Below are positions 1 to 12,690 of a stretch of 64,000 nucleotides of DNA, in pieces; position 1 is the first letter of the stretch, and each line of letters starts with the position of its first letter. Made by a program: the position numbers and the translations under genes. A model generated the notes under the pieces. It saw nothing but the letters and a program-made list of their open reading frames with translations. It was not told the origin of the DNA and did no database searches. This DNA comes from Toxonevra muliebris (Eukaryota > Arthropoda > Insecta > Diptera > Pallopteridae), in the NCBI GenBank assembly GCA_963691655.1, contig CAVNUY010000046.1:620001-684000 (forward strand). The letters are read 5' to 3'.

Positions 1-1480
1 TTAATTCCGAATTTTAATTCCGAATTTTAATTCCGAATTTTAATTCCGAATTTTAATTCCGAATTTTAATTTCGAATTTCAATTTCGAATTTTAATTTCG
101 AATTTTAATTCCGAATTTTAATTTCGAATTTTAATTCCGAATTTTAATTTCGAATTTTAATTTCGAATTTTAATTTCGAATTTTAATTTCGAATTTTAAT
201 TTCGAATTTTAATTTCGAATTTTAATTTCGAATTTTAATTCCGAATTTTAATTTCGAATTTTAATTCCGAATTTTAATTTCGAATTTCAATTTCGAATTT
301 CAATTTCGAATTTTATTTTCGAATTTTAATTCCGAATTTTAATTCCGAATTTTAATTCCGAATTTTAATTCCGAATTTTAATTCCGAATTTTAATTCCGA
401 ATTTTAATTCCGAATTTTAATTTCGAATTTCAATTTCGAATTTTAATTTTGAATTTTAATTTCGAATTTTAATTTCGAATTTCAATTTCGAATTTTAATT
501 CCGAATTTTAATTTCGAATTTCAATTTCGAATTTTAATTTCGAATTTTAATTTCGAATTTTAATTTCGAATTTTAATTTCGAATTTTAATTTCGAATTTT
601 AATTTCGAATTTTAATTTCGAATTTCAATTTCGAATTTTAATTTCGAATTTTAATTCCGAATTTTAATTTCGAATTTTAATTCCGAATTTTAATTCCGAA
701 TTTTAATTCCGAATTTTAATTTCGAATTTTAATTTCGAATTTCAATTTCCAATTTTAATTTCGAATTTTAATTCCGAAATTAAAATTCGAATTTTAATTC
801 CGAATTTTAATTTCGAATTTTAATTTCGAATTTTAATTTCGAATTTCAATTTCGAATTTTAATTCCGAGTTTTAATTTCGAATTTCAATTTCGAATTTTA
901 ATTCCGAATTTTAATTCCGAATTTTAATTTCGAATTTCAATTTCGAATTTCAATTTCGAATTTTAATTCCGAATTTTAATTTCGAATTTTAATTTCGAAT
1001 TTTAATTTCGAATTTTAATTTCGAATTTTAATTCCGAATTTTAATTTCGAATTTTAATTTCGAATTTTAATTCCGAAATTTAATTTCGAAATTTAATTTC
1101 GAATTTTAATTTCGAATTTTAATTTCGAATTTCAATTTCGAATTTTAATTCCGAATTTTAATTTCGAATTTTAATTTCGAATTTTAATTTCGAATTTTAA
1201 TTTCGAATTTTAATTTCGAATTTCAATTCCGAATTTTAATTTCGAATTTTAATTCCGAATTTTAATTCCGAATTTTAATTCCGAATTTTAATTTCGAATT
1301 TTAATTTCGAATTTTAATTTCGAATTTCAATTTCGAATTTTAATTCCGAATTTTAATTCCGAATTTTAATTCCGAATTTTAATTCCGAATTTTAATTCCG
1401 AATTTTAATTTCGAATTTTAATTTCGAATTTCAATTTCCAATTTTAATTTCGAATTTTAATTCCGAAATTAAAATTCGAA
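1..1480 (+). repeat. Array segment A with two micro-inversions
   Basis: Mixed C- and T-type units. It starts with five C-type units and contains 18-bp micro-inversion elements at 772 and 1461, spaced 689 bp (53 units). Both are preceded about 30 bp upstream by the TTTCCAATT variant, which marks one of the two micro-inversion haplotypes. A TTTTATTTTCG unit at about 311 recurs in the next segment at 2625 and 3457. No register break was found here. There is nothing other than satellite. Confidence 0.8.
772..1478 (+). repeat. Micro-inversion elements, group 1 (2 copies)
   Basis: Two copies of the 18-bp element TTCCGAAATTAAAATTCG start at 772 and 1461. Compared with the normal sequence, the 11 bp between the two CG steps (AATTTTAATTT) are replaced by their exact reverse complement, while the 13-bp register is kept. 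Both carry the TTTCCAATT variant upstream. Confidence 0.9.
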
Positions 1481-1919
1481 TTTTAATTCCGAATTTTAAT
1501 TTCGAATTTCAATTTCGAATTTTAATTTCGAATTTTAATTCCGAATTTTAATTTCGAATTTTAATTCCGAATTTTAATTTCGAATTTTAATTCCGAATTT
1601 TAATTTCGAATTTTAATTTCGAATTTTAATTCCGAATTTTAATTTCGAATTTCAATTTCGAATTTTAATTTCGAATTTTAATTCCGAATTTTAATTTCGA
1701 TTTTTAATTTCGAATTTTAATTCCGAATTTTAATTTCGAATTTTAATTCCGAATTTTAATTCCGAATTTTAATTTCGAATTTTAATTCCGAATTTTAATT
1801 CCGAATTTTAATTCCGAATTTTAATTTCGAATTTTAATTTCGAATTTTAATTTCGAATTTTAATTTCGAATTTTAATTCCGAATTTTAATTCCAAATTTT
1901 AATTCCGAATTTTAATTCC

Positions 1920-2751
1920 GAATTTTAATTTCGAATTTTAATTTCGAATTTCAATTTCGAATTTTAATTTCGAATTTTAATTCCGAATTTTAATTCCGAA
2001 TTTTAATTCCGAATTTTAATTCCGAATTTTAATTTCGAATTTTAATTTCGAATTTTAATTTCGAATTTTAATTTCGAATTTCAATTTCGAATTTTAATTT
2101 CGAATTTTAATTTCGAATTTCAATTTCGAATTTTAATTCCGAATTTTAATTCCGAATTTTAATTCCGAATTTTAATTCCGAATTTTAATTCCGAATTTTA
2201 ATTCCGAATTTTAATTCCGAATTTTAATTTCGAATTTCAATTTCGAATTTCAAATTCGAATTTTAATTTCGAATTTTAATTCCGAATTTTAATTTCGAAT
2301 TTTAATTCCGAATTTTAATTCCGAATTTTAATTCCGAATTTTAATTCCGAATTTTAATTCCGAATTTTAATTTCGAATTTCAATTTCGAATTTTAATTTC
2401 GAATTTTAATTCCGAATTTTAATTTCGAATTTTAATTCCGAATTTTAATTTCGAATTTTAATTTCGAATTTTAATTTCGAATTTTAATTTCGAATTTTAA
2501 TTTCGAATTTTAATTTCGAATTTTAATTTCGAATTTTAATTCCGAATTTTAATTTCGAATTTTAATTCCGAATTTTAATTCCGAATTTTAATTTCGAATT
2601 TCAATTTCGAATTTCAATTTCGAATTTTATTTTCGAATTTTAATTCCGAATTTTAATTCCGAATTTTAATTCCGAATTTTAATTCCGAATTTTAATTCCG
2701 AATTTTAATTCCGAATTTTAATTCCGAATTTTAATTTCGAATTTTAATTCC
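1920..2751 (+). repeat. 832-bp higher-order repeat, copy 1
   Basis: A 64-unit block that is followed directly by its duplicate. Landmarks TTTCAATTT (2082), TTTCAAATTCG (2251) and TTTTATTTTCG (2625) all recur exactly 832 bp downstream. The order of C- and T-type units also matches over most of the block. The left edge was placed where the unit order stops matching, near 1920, and is accurate to a few units. Confidence 0.75.
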
Positions 2752-3583
2752 GAATTTTAATTTCGAATTTTAATTTCGAATTTCAATTTCGAATTTTAAT
2801 TTCGAATTTTAATTCCGAATTATAATTCCGAATTTTAATTCCGAATTTTAATTCCGAATTTTAATTTCGAATTTTAATTTCGAATTTTAATTTCGAATTT
2901 TAATTTCGAATTTCAATTTCGAATTTTAATTTCGAATTTTAATTCCGAATTTCAATTTCGAATTTTAATTCCGAATTTTAATTCCGAATTTTAATTCCGA
3001 ATTTTAATTCCGAATTTTAATTCCGAATTTTAATTCCGAATTTTGATTCCGAATTTTAATTTCGAATTTCAATTTCGAATTTCAAATTCGAATTTTAATT
3101 TCGAATTTTAATTCCGAATTTTAATTTCGAATTTTAATTCCGAATTTTAATTCCGAATTTTAATTCCGAATTTTAATTCCGAATTTTAATTCCGAATTTT
3201 AATTTCGAATTTCAATTTCGAATTTTAATTTCGAATTTTTATTCCGAATTTTAATTTCGAATTTTAATTCCGAATTTTAATTTCGAATTTTAATTTCGAA
3301 TTTTAATTTCGAATTTTAATTTCGAATTTTAATTTCGAATTTTAATTTCGAATTTTAATTTCGAATTTTAATTCCGAATTTTAATTTCGAATTTTAATTC
3401 CGAATTTTAATTCCGAATTTTAATTTCGAATTTCAATTTCGAATTTCAATTTCGAATTTTATTTTCGAATTTTAATTCCGAATTTTAATTCCGAATTTTA
3501 ATTCCGAATTTTAATTCCGAATTTTAATTCCGAATTTTAATTCCGAATTTTAATTCCGAATTTTAATTTCGAATTTTAATTCC
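2752..3583 (+). repeat. 832-bp higher-order repeat, copy 2
   Basis: The tandem duplicate of 1920-2751. Matching landmarks are at 2914, 3083 and 3457. Private changes include a TATAATTCC unit at about 2820 and a TTTTGATTCC unit at about 3044, absent from copy 1. The low number of private changes suggests a fairly recent duplication. Confidence 0.75.
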
Positions 3584-3784
3584 TAATTTTAATTCCTGAT
3601 TTTAATTCCGAATTTATATTTCGAATTTTAATTCCGAATTTTAATTTCGAATTTTAATTTCGAATTTTAATTCCGAATTTTAATTTCGAATTTCAATTTC
3701 GAATTTTAATTCCGAATTTTAATTTCGAATTTCAATTTCCAATTTTAATTTCGAATTTTAATTCCGAATTTTAATTTCGAATTT

Positions 3785-4120
3785 TAACTCCGAATTTTAA
3801 TTCCGAATTTTAATTCCGAATTTCAATTTCGAATTTTAATTTCGAATTTTAATTCCGAATTTTAATTCCGAATTTTAATTCCGAATTTTAATTCCGAATT
3901 TTAATTCCTAATTTTAATTCCGAATTTTAATTCCGAATTTTAATTTCGAATTTTAATTCCTAATTTTAATTCCGAATTTTAATTTCGAATCTTAATTTCG
4001 AATTTTAATTCCGAACTTTATTTTCGAATTTTAATTCCGAATTTAAATTTCGAATTTTAATTCCGAATTTTAATTTCGAATTTTAATTCCGAATTTTAAT
4101 TCCGAATTTTAATTCCGAAT
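3785..4120 (+). repeat. 650-bp-spaced module, copy 1
   Basis: A run of units with CCTAATTTT, GAATCTTAA (C at 3991), TTTTATTTTCG and TTTAAATTTCG in fixed order. The same order recurs 650 bp (50 units) downstream with one clear private difference, GAACTTTA here against GAATTTTA there near 4016. The ordered set of rare variants is itself a module reused many times across the window. Confidence 0.75.
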
Positions 4121-4434
4121 TTTAATTCCGAATTTTAATTCCGAATTTTAATTTCGAATTTCAATTTCGAATTTTAATTTCGAATTTTAATTCCGAATTT
4201 TAATTCCGAATTTTAATTCCGAATTTTAATTCCGAATTTTAATTCCTAATTTTAATTCCGAATTTTAATTCCTAATTTTAATTTCGAATTTTAATTCCGA
4301 ATTTTAATTCCGAATTTTAATTCCGAATTTTAATTCCGAATTTTAATTTCGAATTTCAATTTCGAATTTTAATTTCGAATTTTAATTCCGAATTTTAATT
4401 CCGAATTTTAATTTCGAATTTTATTTCCGAATTT

Positions 4435-4770
4435 TAATTCCGAATTTTAATTCCGAATTTTAATTCCGAATTTCAATTTCGAATTTTAATTTCGAATTTT
4501 AATTCCGAATTTTAATTCCGAATTTTAATTCCGAATTTTAATTCCGAATTTTAATTCCTAATTTTAATTCCGAATTTTAATTCCGAATTTTAATTTCGAA
4601 TTTTAATTCCTAATTTTAATTCCGAATTTTAATTTCGAATCTTAATTTCGAATTTTAATTCCGAATTTTATTTTCGAATTTTAATTCCGAATTTAAATTT
4701 CGAATTTTAATTCCGAATTTTAATTTCGAATTTTAATTTCGAATTTTAATTCCGAATTTTAATTCCGAAT
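4435..4770 (+). repeat. 650-bp-spaced module, copy 2
   Basis: The duplicate of 3785-4120. Its right part, from about 4550, is copied again at a spacing of 221 bp (17 units), with the GAATCTTAA landmark at 4641 recurring at 4862. This gives three successive copies of the rare-variant module at 3991, 4641 and 4862. Confidence 0.7.
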
Positions 4771-4991
4771 TTTAATTCCTAATTTTAATTCCGAATTTTA
4801 ATTCCGAATTTTAATTTCGAATTTTAATTCCTAATTTTAATTCCGAATTTTAATTTCGAATCTTAATTTCGAATTTTAATTCCGAATTTTATTTTCGAAT
4901 TTTAATTCCGAATTTAAATTTCGAATTTTAATTCCGAATTTTAATTTCGAATTTTAATTTCGAATTTTAATTCCGAATTTTAATTCCGAAT
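4771..4991 (+). repeat. 221-bp tandem copy of the rare-variant module
   Basis: A 17-unit repeat of 4550-4770, containing CCTAATTTT, GAATCTTAA (4862), TTTTATTTTCG and TTTAAATTTCG in the same order. It is the shortest of the clear tandem copies in this segment. Confidence 0.7.
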
Positions 4992-5160
4992 TTTAATTTC
5001 GAATTTTAATTCCGAATTTTAATTCCGAATTTTAATTCCGAATTTTAATTCCGAATTTTAATTCCGAATTTTAATTTCGAATTTCAATTTCGAATTTTAA
5101 TTCCGAATTTTAATTCCGAATTTTAATTCCGAATTTTAATTCCGAATTTTAATTCCGAAT

Positions 5161-6080
5161 TTTAATTCCTAATTTTAATTCCGAATTTTAATTCCGAATT
5201 TTAATTTCGAATTTTAATTCCTAATTTTAATTCCTAATTTTAATTCCGAATTTAAATTTCGAATTTTAATTCCGAATTTTAATTTCGAATTTTAATTTCG
5301 AATTTTAATTCCGAATTTTAATTTCGAATTTCAATTTCGAATTTTAATTCCGAATTTTAATTTCGAATTTCAATTTCGAATTTTAATTTCGAATTTTAAT
5401 TCCGAATTTTAATTTCGAATTTTAACTCCGAATTTTAATTCCGAATTTTAATTCCGAATTTTAATTCCGAATTTCAATTTCGAATTTCAATTTCGAATTT
5501 TAATTTCGAATTTTAATTCCGAATTTTAATTTCGAATTTTAATTTCGAATTTTAATTCCGAATTTTAATTTCGAATTTTAATTCCGAATTTTAATTCCGA
5601 ATTTTAATTCCGAATTTTAATTCCGAATTTAAATTCCGAATTTTAATTTCGAATTTCAATTTCGAATTTTAATTTCGAATTTTAATTCCGAATTTTAATT
5701 CCGAATTTTAATTCCGAATTTTAATTCCGAATTTTAATTCCTAATTTTAATTCCGAATTTTAATTCCGAATTTTAATTCCGAATTTTAATTTCGAATCTT
5801 AATTTCGAATTTTAATTCCGAATTTTATTTTCGAATTTTAATTCCGAATTTAAATTTCGAATTTTAATTCCGAATTTTAATTTCGAATTTTAATTTCGAA
5901 TTTTAATTCCGAATTTTAATTTCGAATTTCAATTTCGAATTTTAATTCCGAATTTTAATTTCGAATTTCAATTTCGAATTTTAATTTCGAATTTAAATTT
6001 CGAATTTTAATTTCGAATTTTAACTCCGAATTTTAATTCCGAATTTTAATTCCGAATTTTAATTCCGAATTTCAATTTCG
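5161..6080 (+). repeat. 0.92-kb block nearly identical to 40741-41660
   Basis: Row-by-row comparison with the block 35,580 bp downstream shows the same sequence, including all C/T choices and rare variants: CCTAATTTT, TTTAAATTTCG, TTAACTCCG at about 5427, TTTAAATTCCG at about 5629, GAATCTTAA at 5798 and TTTTATTTTCG. I count only about five or six single-base differences: near 5170, 5218, 5698 and around 5995-6000. Similarity falls off quickly on both sides. Within an array that varies in roughly every second unit, this indicates a recent copy event over long distance. Confidence 0.8.
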
Positions 6081-9000
6081 AATTTCAATTTCGAATTTTA
6101 ATTCCGAATTTTAATTTCGAATTTTAATTCCGAATTTTAATTTCGAATTTTAATTTCGAATTTTAATTCCGAATTTTAATTTCGAATTTTAATTTCGAAT
6201 TTCAATTTCGAACTTTAATTTCGAATTTCAATTCCGAATTTTAATTTCGAATTTTAATTTCGAATTTTAATTTCGAATTTTAATTTCGAATTTTAATTTC
6301 GAATTTTAATTTCGAATTTTAATTTCGAATTTTAATTTCGAATTTTAATTCCGAATTTTATTTCCGAATTTTAATTTCGAATTTCAATTTCGAATTTTAA
6401 TTCCGAATTTTAATTTCGAATTTTAATTTCGAATTTTAATTTTGAATTTTAATTTCGAATTTTAATTCCGAATTTTAATTCCAAATTTTAATTCCGAATT
6501 TTAATTCCGAATTTTAATTTCGAATTTTAATTTCGAATTTCAATTTCGAATTTTAATTTCGAATTTTAATTCCGAATTTTAATTTCGAATTTTAATTTCG
6601 AATTTTAATTTCGAATTTTAATTCCGAATTTTAATTTCGAATTTCAATTTCGAATTTTAATTTCGAATTTTAATTCCGAATTTTAATTTCGAATTTTAAT
6701 TCCGAATTTTAATTCCGAATTTTAATTCCGAATTTTAATTTCGAATTTCAATTTCGAATTTCAATTTCGAATTTTAATTCCGAATTTTAATTTCGAATTT
6801 TAATTTCGAATTTTAATTTCGAATTTTAATTTCGAATTTTAATTTCGAATTTCAATTTCGAATTTTAATTCCGAATTTTAATTTCGAATTTCAATTTCGA
6901 ATTTTAATTTCGAATTTTAATTTCGAATTTTAATTTCGAATTTTAATTTCGAATTTTAATTTCGAATTTTAATTTCGAATTTTAATTTCGAATTTTAATT
7001 TCGAATTTTAATTTCGAATTTTAATTTTGAAATTTAATTTCGACTTTTAATTTCTAATTTTAATTTCGAATTTCAATTTCGAATTTTAATTTCGAATTTT
7101 AATTCCGAATTTTAATTTCGAATTTCAATTTCGAATTTTAATTCCGAATTTTAATTCCGAATTTTAATTCCGAATTTTAATTCCGAATTTTAATTCCGAA
7201 TTTTAATTCCGAATTTTAATTTCGAATTTCAATTTCGAATTTCAAATTCGAATTTTAATTTCGAATTTTAATTCCGAATTTTAATTTCGAATTTTAATTC
7301 CGAATTTTAATTCCGAATTTTAATTCCGAATTTTAATTCCGAATCTTAATTCCGAATTTTAATTTCGAATTTCAATTTCGAATTTTAATTTCGAATTTTA
7401 ATTCCGAATTTTAATTTCGAATTTTAATTCCGAATTTTAATTTCGAATTTTAATTTCGAATTTTAATTTCGAATTTTAATTTCGAATTTTAATTTCGAAT
7501 TTTAATTTCGAATTTTAATTTCGAATTTTAATTCCGAATTTTAATTCCAAATTTTAATTCCGAATTTTAATTCCGAATTTTAATTTTGAATTTTAATTCC
7601 GAATTTTAATTCCGAATTTTAATTCCGAATTTTAATTCCGAATTTTAATTTCGAATTTCAATTTCGAATTTTAATTTCGAATTTTAATTCCGAATTTTAA
7701 TTTCGAATTTTAATTCCGAATTTTAATTTCGAATTTTAATTTCGAATTTTAATTTCGAATTTTAATTTCGAATTTTAATTCCGAATTTTATTTCCAAATT
7801 TTAATTCCGAATTTTAATTCCGAATTTCAATTTCGAACTTTAATTTCGAATTTCAATTCCGAATTTTATTTTCGAATTTTAATTCCGAATTTAAATTTCG
7901 AATTTTAATTCCGAATTTTAATTTCGAATTTTAATTTCGAATTTTAATTCCGAATTTTAATTTCGAAATTCAATTTCGAATTTTAATTCCGAATTTTAAT
8001 TTCGAATTTCAATTTCGAATTTTAATTTCGAATTTTAATTCCGAATTTTAATTTCGAATTTTAACTCCGAATTTTAATTCCGAATTTTAATTCCGAATTT
8101 TAATTCCGAATTTCAATTTCGAATTTCAATTTCGAATTTTAATTTCGAATTTTAATTTCGAATTTGAATTCCGAATTTTAATTCCAAATTTTAATTCCGA
8201 ATTTTAATTTCGAATTTCAATTTCGAACTTTAATTTCGAATTTCAATTCCGAATTTTAATTTCGAATTTTAATTTCGAATTTTAATTTCGAATTTTAATT
8301 TCGAATTTTAATTTCGAATTTTAATTTCGAGTTTTAATTTCAAATTTTAATTTCGAATTTTAATTTCGAATTTCAATTTCGAACTTTAATTTCGAATTTC
8401 AATTCCGAATTTTAATTTCGAATTTTAATTTCGAATTTTAATTTCGAATTTTAATTTCGAATTTTAATTTCGAATTTTAATTTCGAATTTTAATTCCGAA
8501 TTTTAATTCCGAATTTTAATTTCGAATTTCAATTTCGAATTTTAATTTCGAATTTTAATTCCGAATTTTAATTTCGAATTTTAATTTCGAATTTTAATTT
8601 CGAATTTTAATTCCGAATTTTAATTTCGAATTTCAATTTCGAATTTTAATTTCGAATTTTAATTCCGAATTTTAATTTCGAATTTTAATTCCGAATTTTA
8701 ATTCCGAATTTTAATTCCGAATTTTAATTTCGAATTTCAATTTCGAATTTCAATTTCGAATTTTAATTCCGAATTTTAATTTCGAATTTTAATTTCGAAT
8801 TTTAATTTCGAATTTTAATTTCGAATTTTAATTTCGAATTTAAATTTCGAATTTTAATTCCGAATTTTAATTTCGAATTTCAATTTCGAATTTTAATTTC
8901 GAATTTTAATTTCGAATTTTAATTTCGAATTTTAATTTCGAATTTTAATTTCGAATTTTAATTTCGAATTTTAATTTCGAATTTCAATTTCGAATTTTAA

Positions 9001-9867
9001 TTTCGAATTTTAATTCCGAATTTTAATTTCGAATTTTAATTCCGAATTTTAATTCCGAATTTTAATTCCGAATTTTAATTTCGAATTTTAATTTCGAATT
9101 TCAATTTCCAATTTTAATTTCGAATTTTAATTCCGAAATTAAAATTCGAATTTTAATTCCGAATTTTAATTTCGAATTTTAATTTCGAATTTTAATTTCG
9201 AATTTCAATTTCGAATTTTAATTCCGAGTTTTAATTTCGAATTTCAATTTCGAATTTTAATTCCGAATTTTAATTCCGAATTTTAATTTCGAATTTCAAT
9301 TTCGAATTTCAATTTCGAATTTTAATTCCGAATTTTAATTTCGAATTTTAATTTCGAATTTTAATTTCGAATTTTAATTTCGAATTTTAATTTCGAATTT
9401 CAATTTCGAATTTCAATTCCGAATTTTAATTTCGAATTTTAATTTCGAATTTTAATTTCGAATTTTAATTTCGAATTTCAATTTCGAATTTTAATTTCGA
9501 ATTTTAATTTCGAATTTTAATTTCGAATTTCAATTTCGAATTTTAATTCCGAATTTTAATTTCGAATTTTAATTTCGAATTTTAATTCCGAATTTTAATT
9601 CCGAATTTTAATTCCGAATTTTAATTTCGAATTTTAATTTCGAATTTTAATTTCGAATTTCAATTTCGAATTTTAATTCCGAATTTTAATTCCGAATTTT
9701 AATTCCGAATTTTAATTTCGAATTTTAATTTCAAATTTCAATTTCCAATTTTAATTTCGAATTTTAATTCCGAAATTAAAATTCGAATTTTAATTCCGAA
9801 TTTTAATTCCGAATTTTAATTTCGAATTTTAATTTCGAATTTTAATTCCGAATTTTAATTTCGAATT

Positions 9868-9894
9868 TTAATTCCGAATTTAATTCCGAATTTT
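9868..9894 (+). other. 12-bp unit: one-base register break
   Basis: The spacer reads CCGAATTTAATTCCG, with three T instead of four, so this unit is 12 bp. It is the first register break in the window; the preceding 9.8 kb are in perfect 13-bp phase. Confidence 0.85.
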
Positions 9895-12420
9895 AATTTC
9901 GAATTTTAATTCCGAATTTTAATTTCGAATTTTAATTTCGAATTTTAATTTCGAATTTTAATTTCGAATTTTAATTTCGAATTTTAATTTCGAATTTTAA
10001 TTTCGAATTTTAATTTTGAATTTCAATTTCGAATTTTAATTCCGAATTTTAATTTCGAATTTTAATTTCGAATTTTAATTTCGAATTTTAATTTCGAATT
10101 TTAATTTCGAATTTTAATTTCGAATTTCAATTTCGAATTTTAATTTCGAATTTTAATTCCGAATTTTAATTTCGAATTTTAATTCCGAATTTTAATTCCG
10201 AATTTTAACTTCGAATTTTAATTTCGAATTTTAATTTCGAATTTTAATTTCGAATTTTAATTCCGAATTTTAATTCCAAATTTTAATTCCGAATTTTAAT
10301 TCCGAATTTTAATTTCGAATTTTAATTTCGAATTTCAATTTCGAATTTTAATTTCGAATTTTAATTCCGAATTTTAATTCCGAATTTTAATTCCGAATTT
10401 TAATTCCGAATTTTAATTTCGAATTTTAATTTCGAATTTTAATTTCGAATTTTAATTTCGAATTTTAATTTCGAATTTCAATTTCGAATTTTAATTTCGA
10501 ATTTTAATTCCGAAATTAAAATTCGAATTTTAATTCCGAATTTTAATTTCAAATTTTAATTTCGAATTTTAATTCCGAAATTTAATTTCGAATTTTAATT
10601 CCGAATTTTAATTCCGAATTTTAATTTCGAATTTTAATTTCGAATTTTAATTTCGAATTTTAATTTCGAATTTTAATTCCGAATTTTAATTCCAAATTTT
10701 GATTCCGAATTTTAATTCCGAATTTTAATTTCGAATTTTAATTTCGAATTTCAATTTCGAATTTTAATTTCGAATTTTAATTCCGAAATTAAAATTCGAA
10801 TTTTAATTCCGAATTTTAATTTCGAATTTTAATTTCGAATTTTAATTCCGAAATTTAATTTCGAATTTTAATTTCGAATTTTAATTTCGAATTTTAATTT
10901 CGAGTTTTAATTTCGAATTTTAATTTCGAATTTTAATTTCGAATTTTAATTCCGAATTTTAATTCCAAATTTTAATTCCGAATTTTAATTCCGAATTTTA
11001 ATTTCGAATTTTAATTCCGAATTTTAATTCCGAATTTTAATTCCGAATTTTAATTTCGAATTTCAATTTCGAATTTTAATTTCGAATTTTAATTCCGAAT
11101 TTTAATTTCGAATTTCAATTTCGAATTTTAATTCCGAATTTTAATTTCGAATTTTAATTCCGAATTTAAATTCCGAATTTTAATTCCGAATTTTAATTCC
11201 AAATTTTAATTCCGAATTTTAATTCCGAATTTTAATTCCGAATTTTAATTCCGAATTTTAATTCCGAATTTTAATTCCTAATTTTAATTTCGAATTTTAA
11301 TTCCGAATTTTAATTCCGAATTTTAATTCCTAATTTTAATTCCGAATTTTAATTTCGAATCTTAATTTCGAATTTCAATTCCGAATCTTAATTTCGAATT
11401 TCAATTCCGAATTTTAATTTCGAATTTTAATTTCGAATTTTAATTTCGAATTTCAATTTCGAATTTTAATTTCGAATTTTAATTCCGAATTTTAATTTCG
11501 AATTTTAATTTCGAATTTTAATTCCGAATTTTAATTTCGAATTTTAATTCCGAATTTTAATTCCGAATTTTAATTTCGAATTTTAATTCCGAATTTTAAT
11601 TCCGAATTTTAATTCCGAATTTTAATTTCGAATTTTAATTTCGAATTTTAATTTCGAATTTTAATTTCGAATTTTAATTTCGATTTTTAATTTCGAATTT
11701 TAATTCCGAATTTTAATTCCAAATTTTAATTCCGAATTTTAATTCCGAATTTTAATTTCGAATTTTAATTTCGAATTTCAATTTCGAATTTTAATTCCGA
11801 AATTAAAATTCGAATTTTAATTTCGAATTTTAATTTCGAATTTTAATTTCGAATTTTAATTCCGAATTTTAATTCCGAATTTTAATTTCGAATTTCAATT
11901 CCGAATTTTAATTTCGAATTTTAATTTCGAATTTTAATTTCGAATTTTAATTCCGAATTTTAATTTCGAATTTTAATTCCGAATTTTAATTTCGAATTTT
12001 AATTTCGAATTTTAATTCCGAATTTTAATTTCGAATTTCAATTTCGAATTTTAATTTCGAATTTTAATTCCGAATTTTAATTTCGAATTTTAATTTCGAA
12101 TTTCAATTTCGAATTTTAATTCCGAAATTAAAATTCGAATTTTAATTTCGAATTTTAATTTCGAATTTCAATTTCGAATTTTAATTTCGAATTTTAATTT
12201 CGAATTTTAATTCCGAATTTTAATTCCAAATTTTAATTCCGAATTTTAATTCCGAATTTTAATTTCGAATTTTAATTTCGAATTTTAATTCCGAATTTTA
12301 ATTTCGAATTTTAATTTCGAATTTTAATTTCGAATTTTAATTTCGAATTTTAATTCCGAATTTTAATTCCAAATTTTAATTCCGAATTTTAATTTCGAAT
12401 TTTAATTTCGAATTTTAATT

Positions 12421-12690
12421 CCGAATTTTAATTTCGAATTTCAATTTCGAATTTTAATTCCGAATTTTAATTTCGAATTTCAATTTCGAATTTTAATTTC
12501 GAATTTTAATTCCGAATTTTAATTTCGAATTTTAACTCCGAATTTTAATTCCGAATTTTAATTCCGAATTTTAATTCCGAATTTCAATTTCGAATTTCAA
12601 TTTCGAATTTTAATTTCGAATTTTAATTCCGAATTTTAATTTCGAATTTTAATTTCGAATTTTAATTCCGAATTTTAATTTCGAATTTTA
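12421..12690 (+). repeat. TTAACTCCG module shared with 5.3, 40.5 and 40.9 kb
   Basis: This stretch, with TTAACTCCG at about 12535 followed by four C-type units and two TTTCAATTT units, matches 40501-40770 row for row. Similar runs occur near 5321-5560 and 40901-41140. It is an isolated piece of the segment B/D type inside the micro-inversion-rich segment, which suggests insertion by exchange between distant parts of the array. Confidence 0.65.

Larger units (their letters stand above)
1481..9130 (+). repeat. Array segment B, free of micro-inversions
   Basis: For 7,670 bp (590 units exactly) between the elements at 1461 and 9131 I found no micro-inversion, whereas much of the array has one every 100-700 bp. 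The segment instead carries its own landmarks: TTTTATTTTCG, TTTCAAATTCG (2251, 3083, 7243), CCTAATTTT, GAATCTTAA (C at 3991, 4641, 4862, 5798), TTTAAATTTCG and TTAACTCCG. The spacing 3083 to 7243 is 4,160 bp, or 320 units. The 13-bp register is unbroken throughout. It contains tandem duplications of 832 bp and modules spaced 650 and 221 bp. The edges are defined only by the flanking landmarks. Confidence 0.75.
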
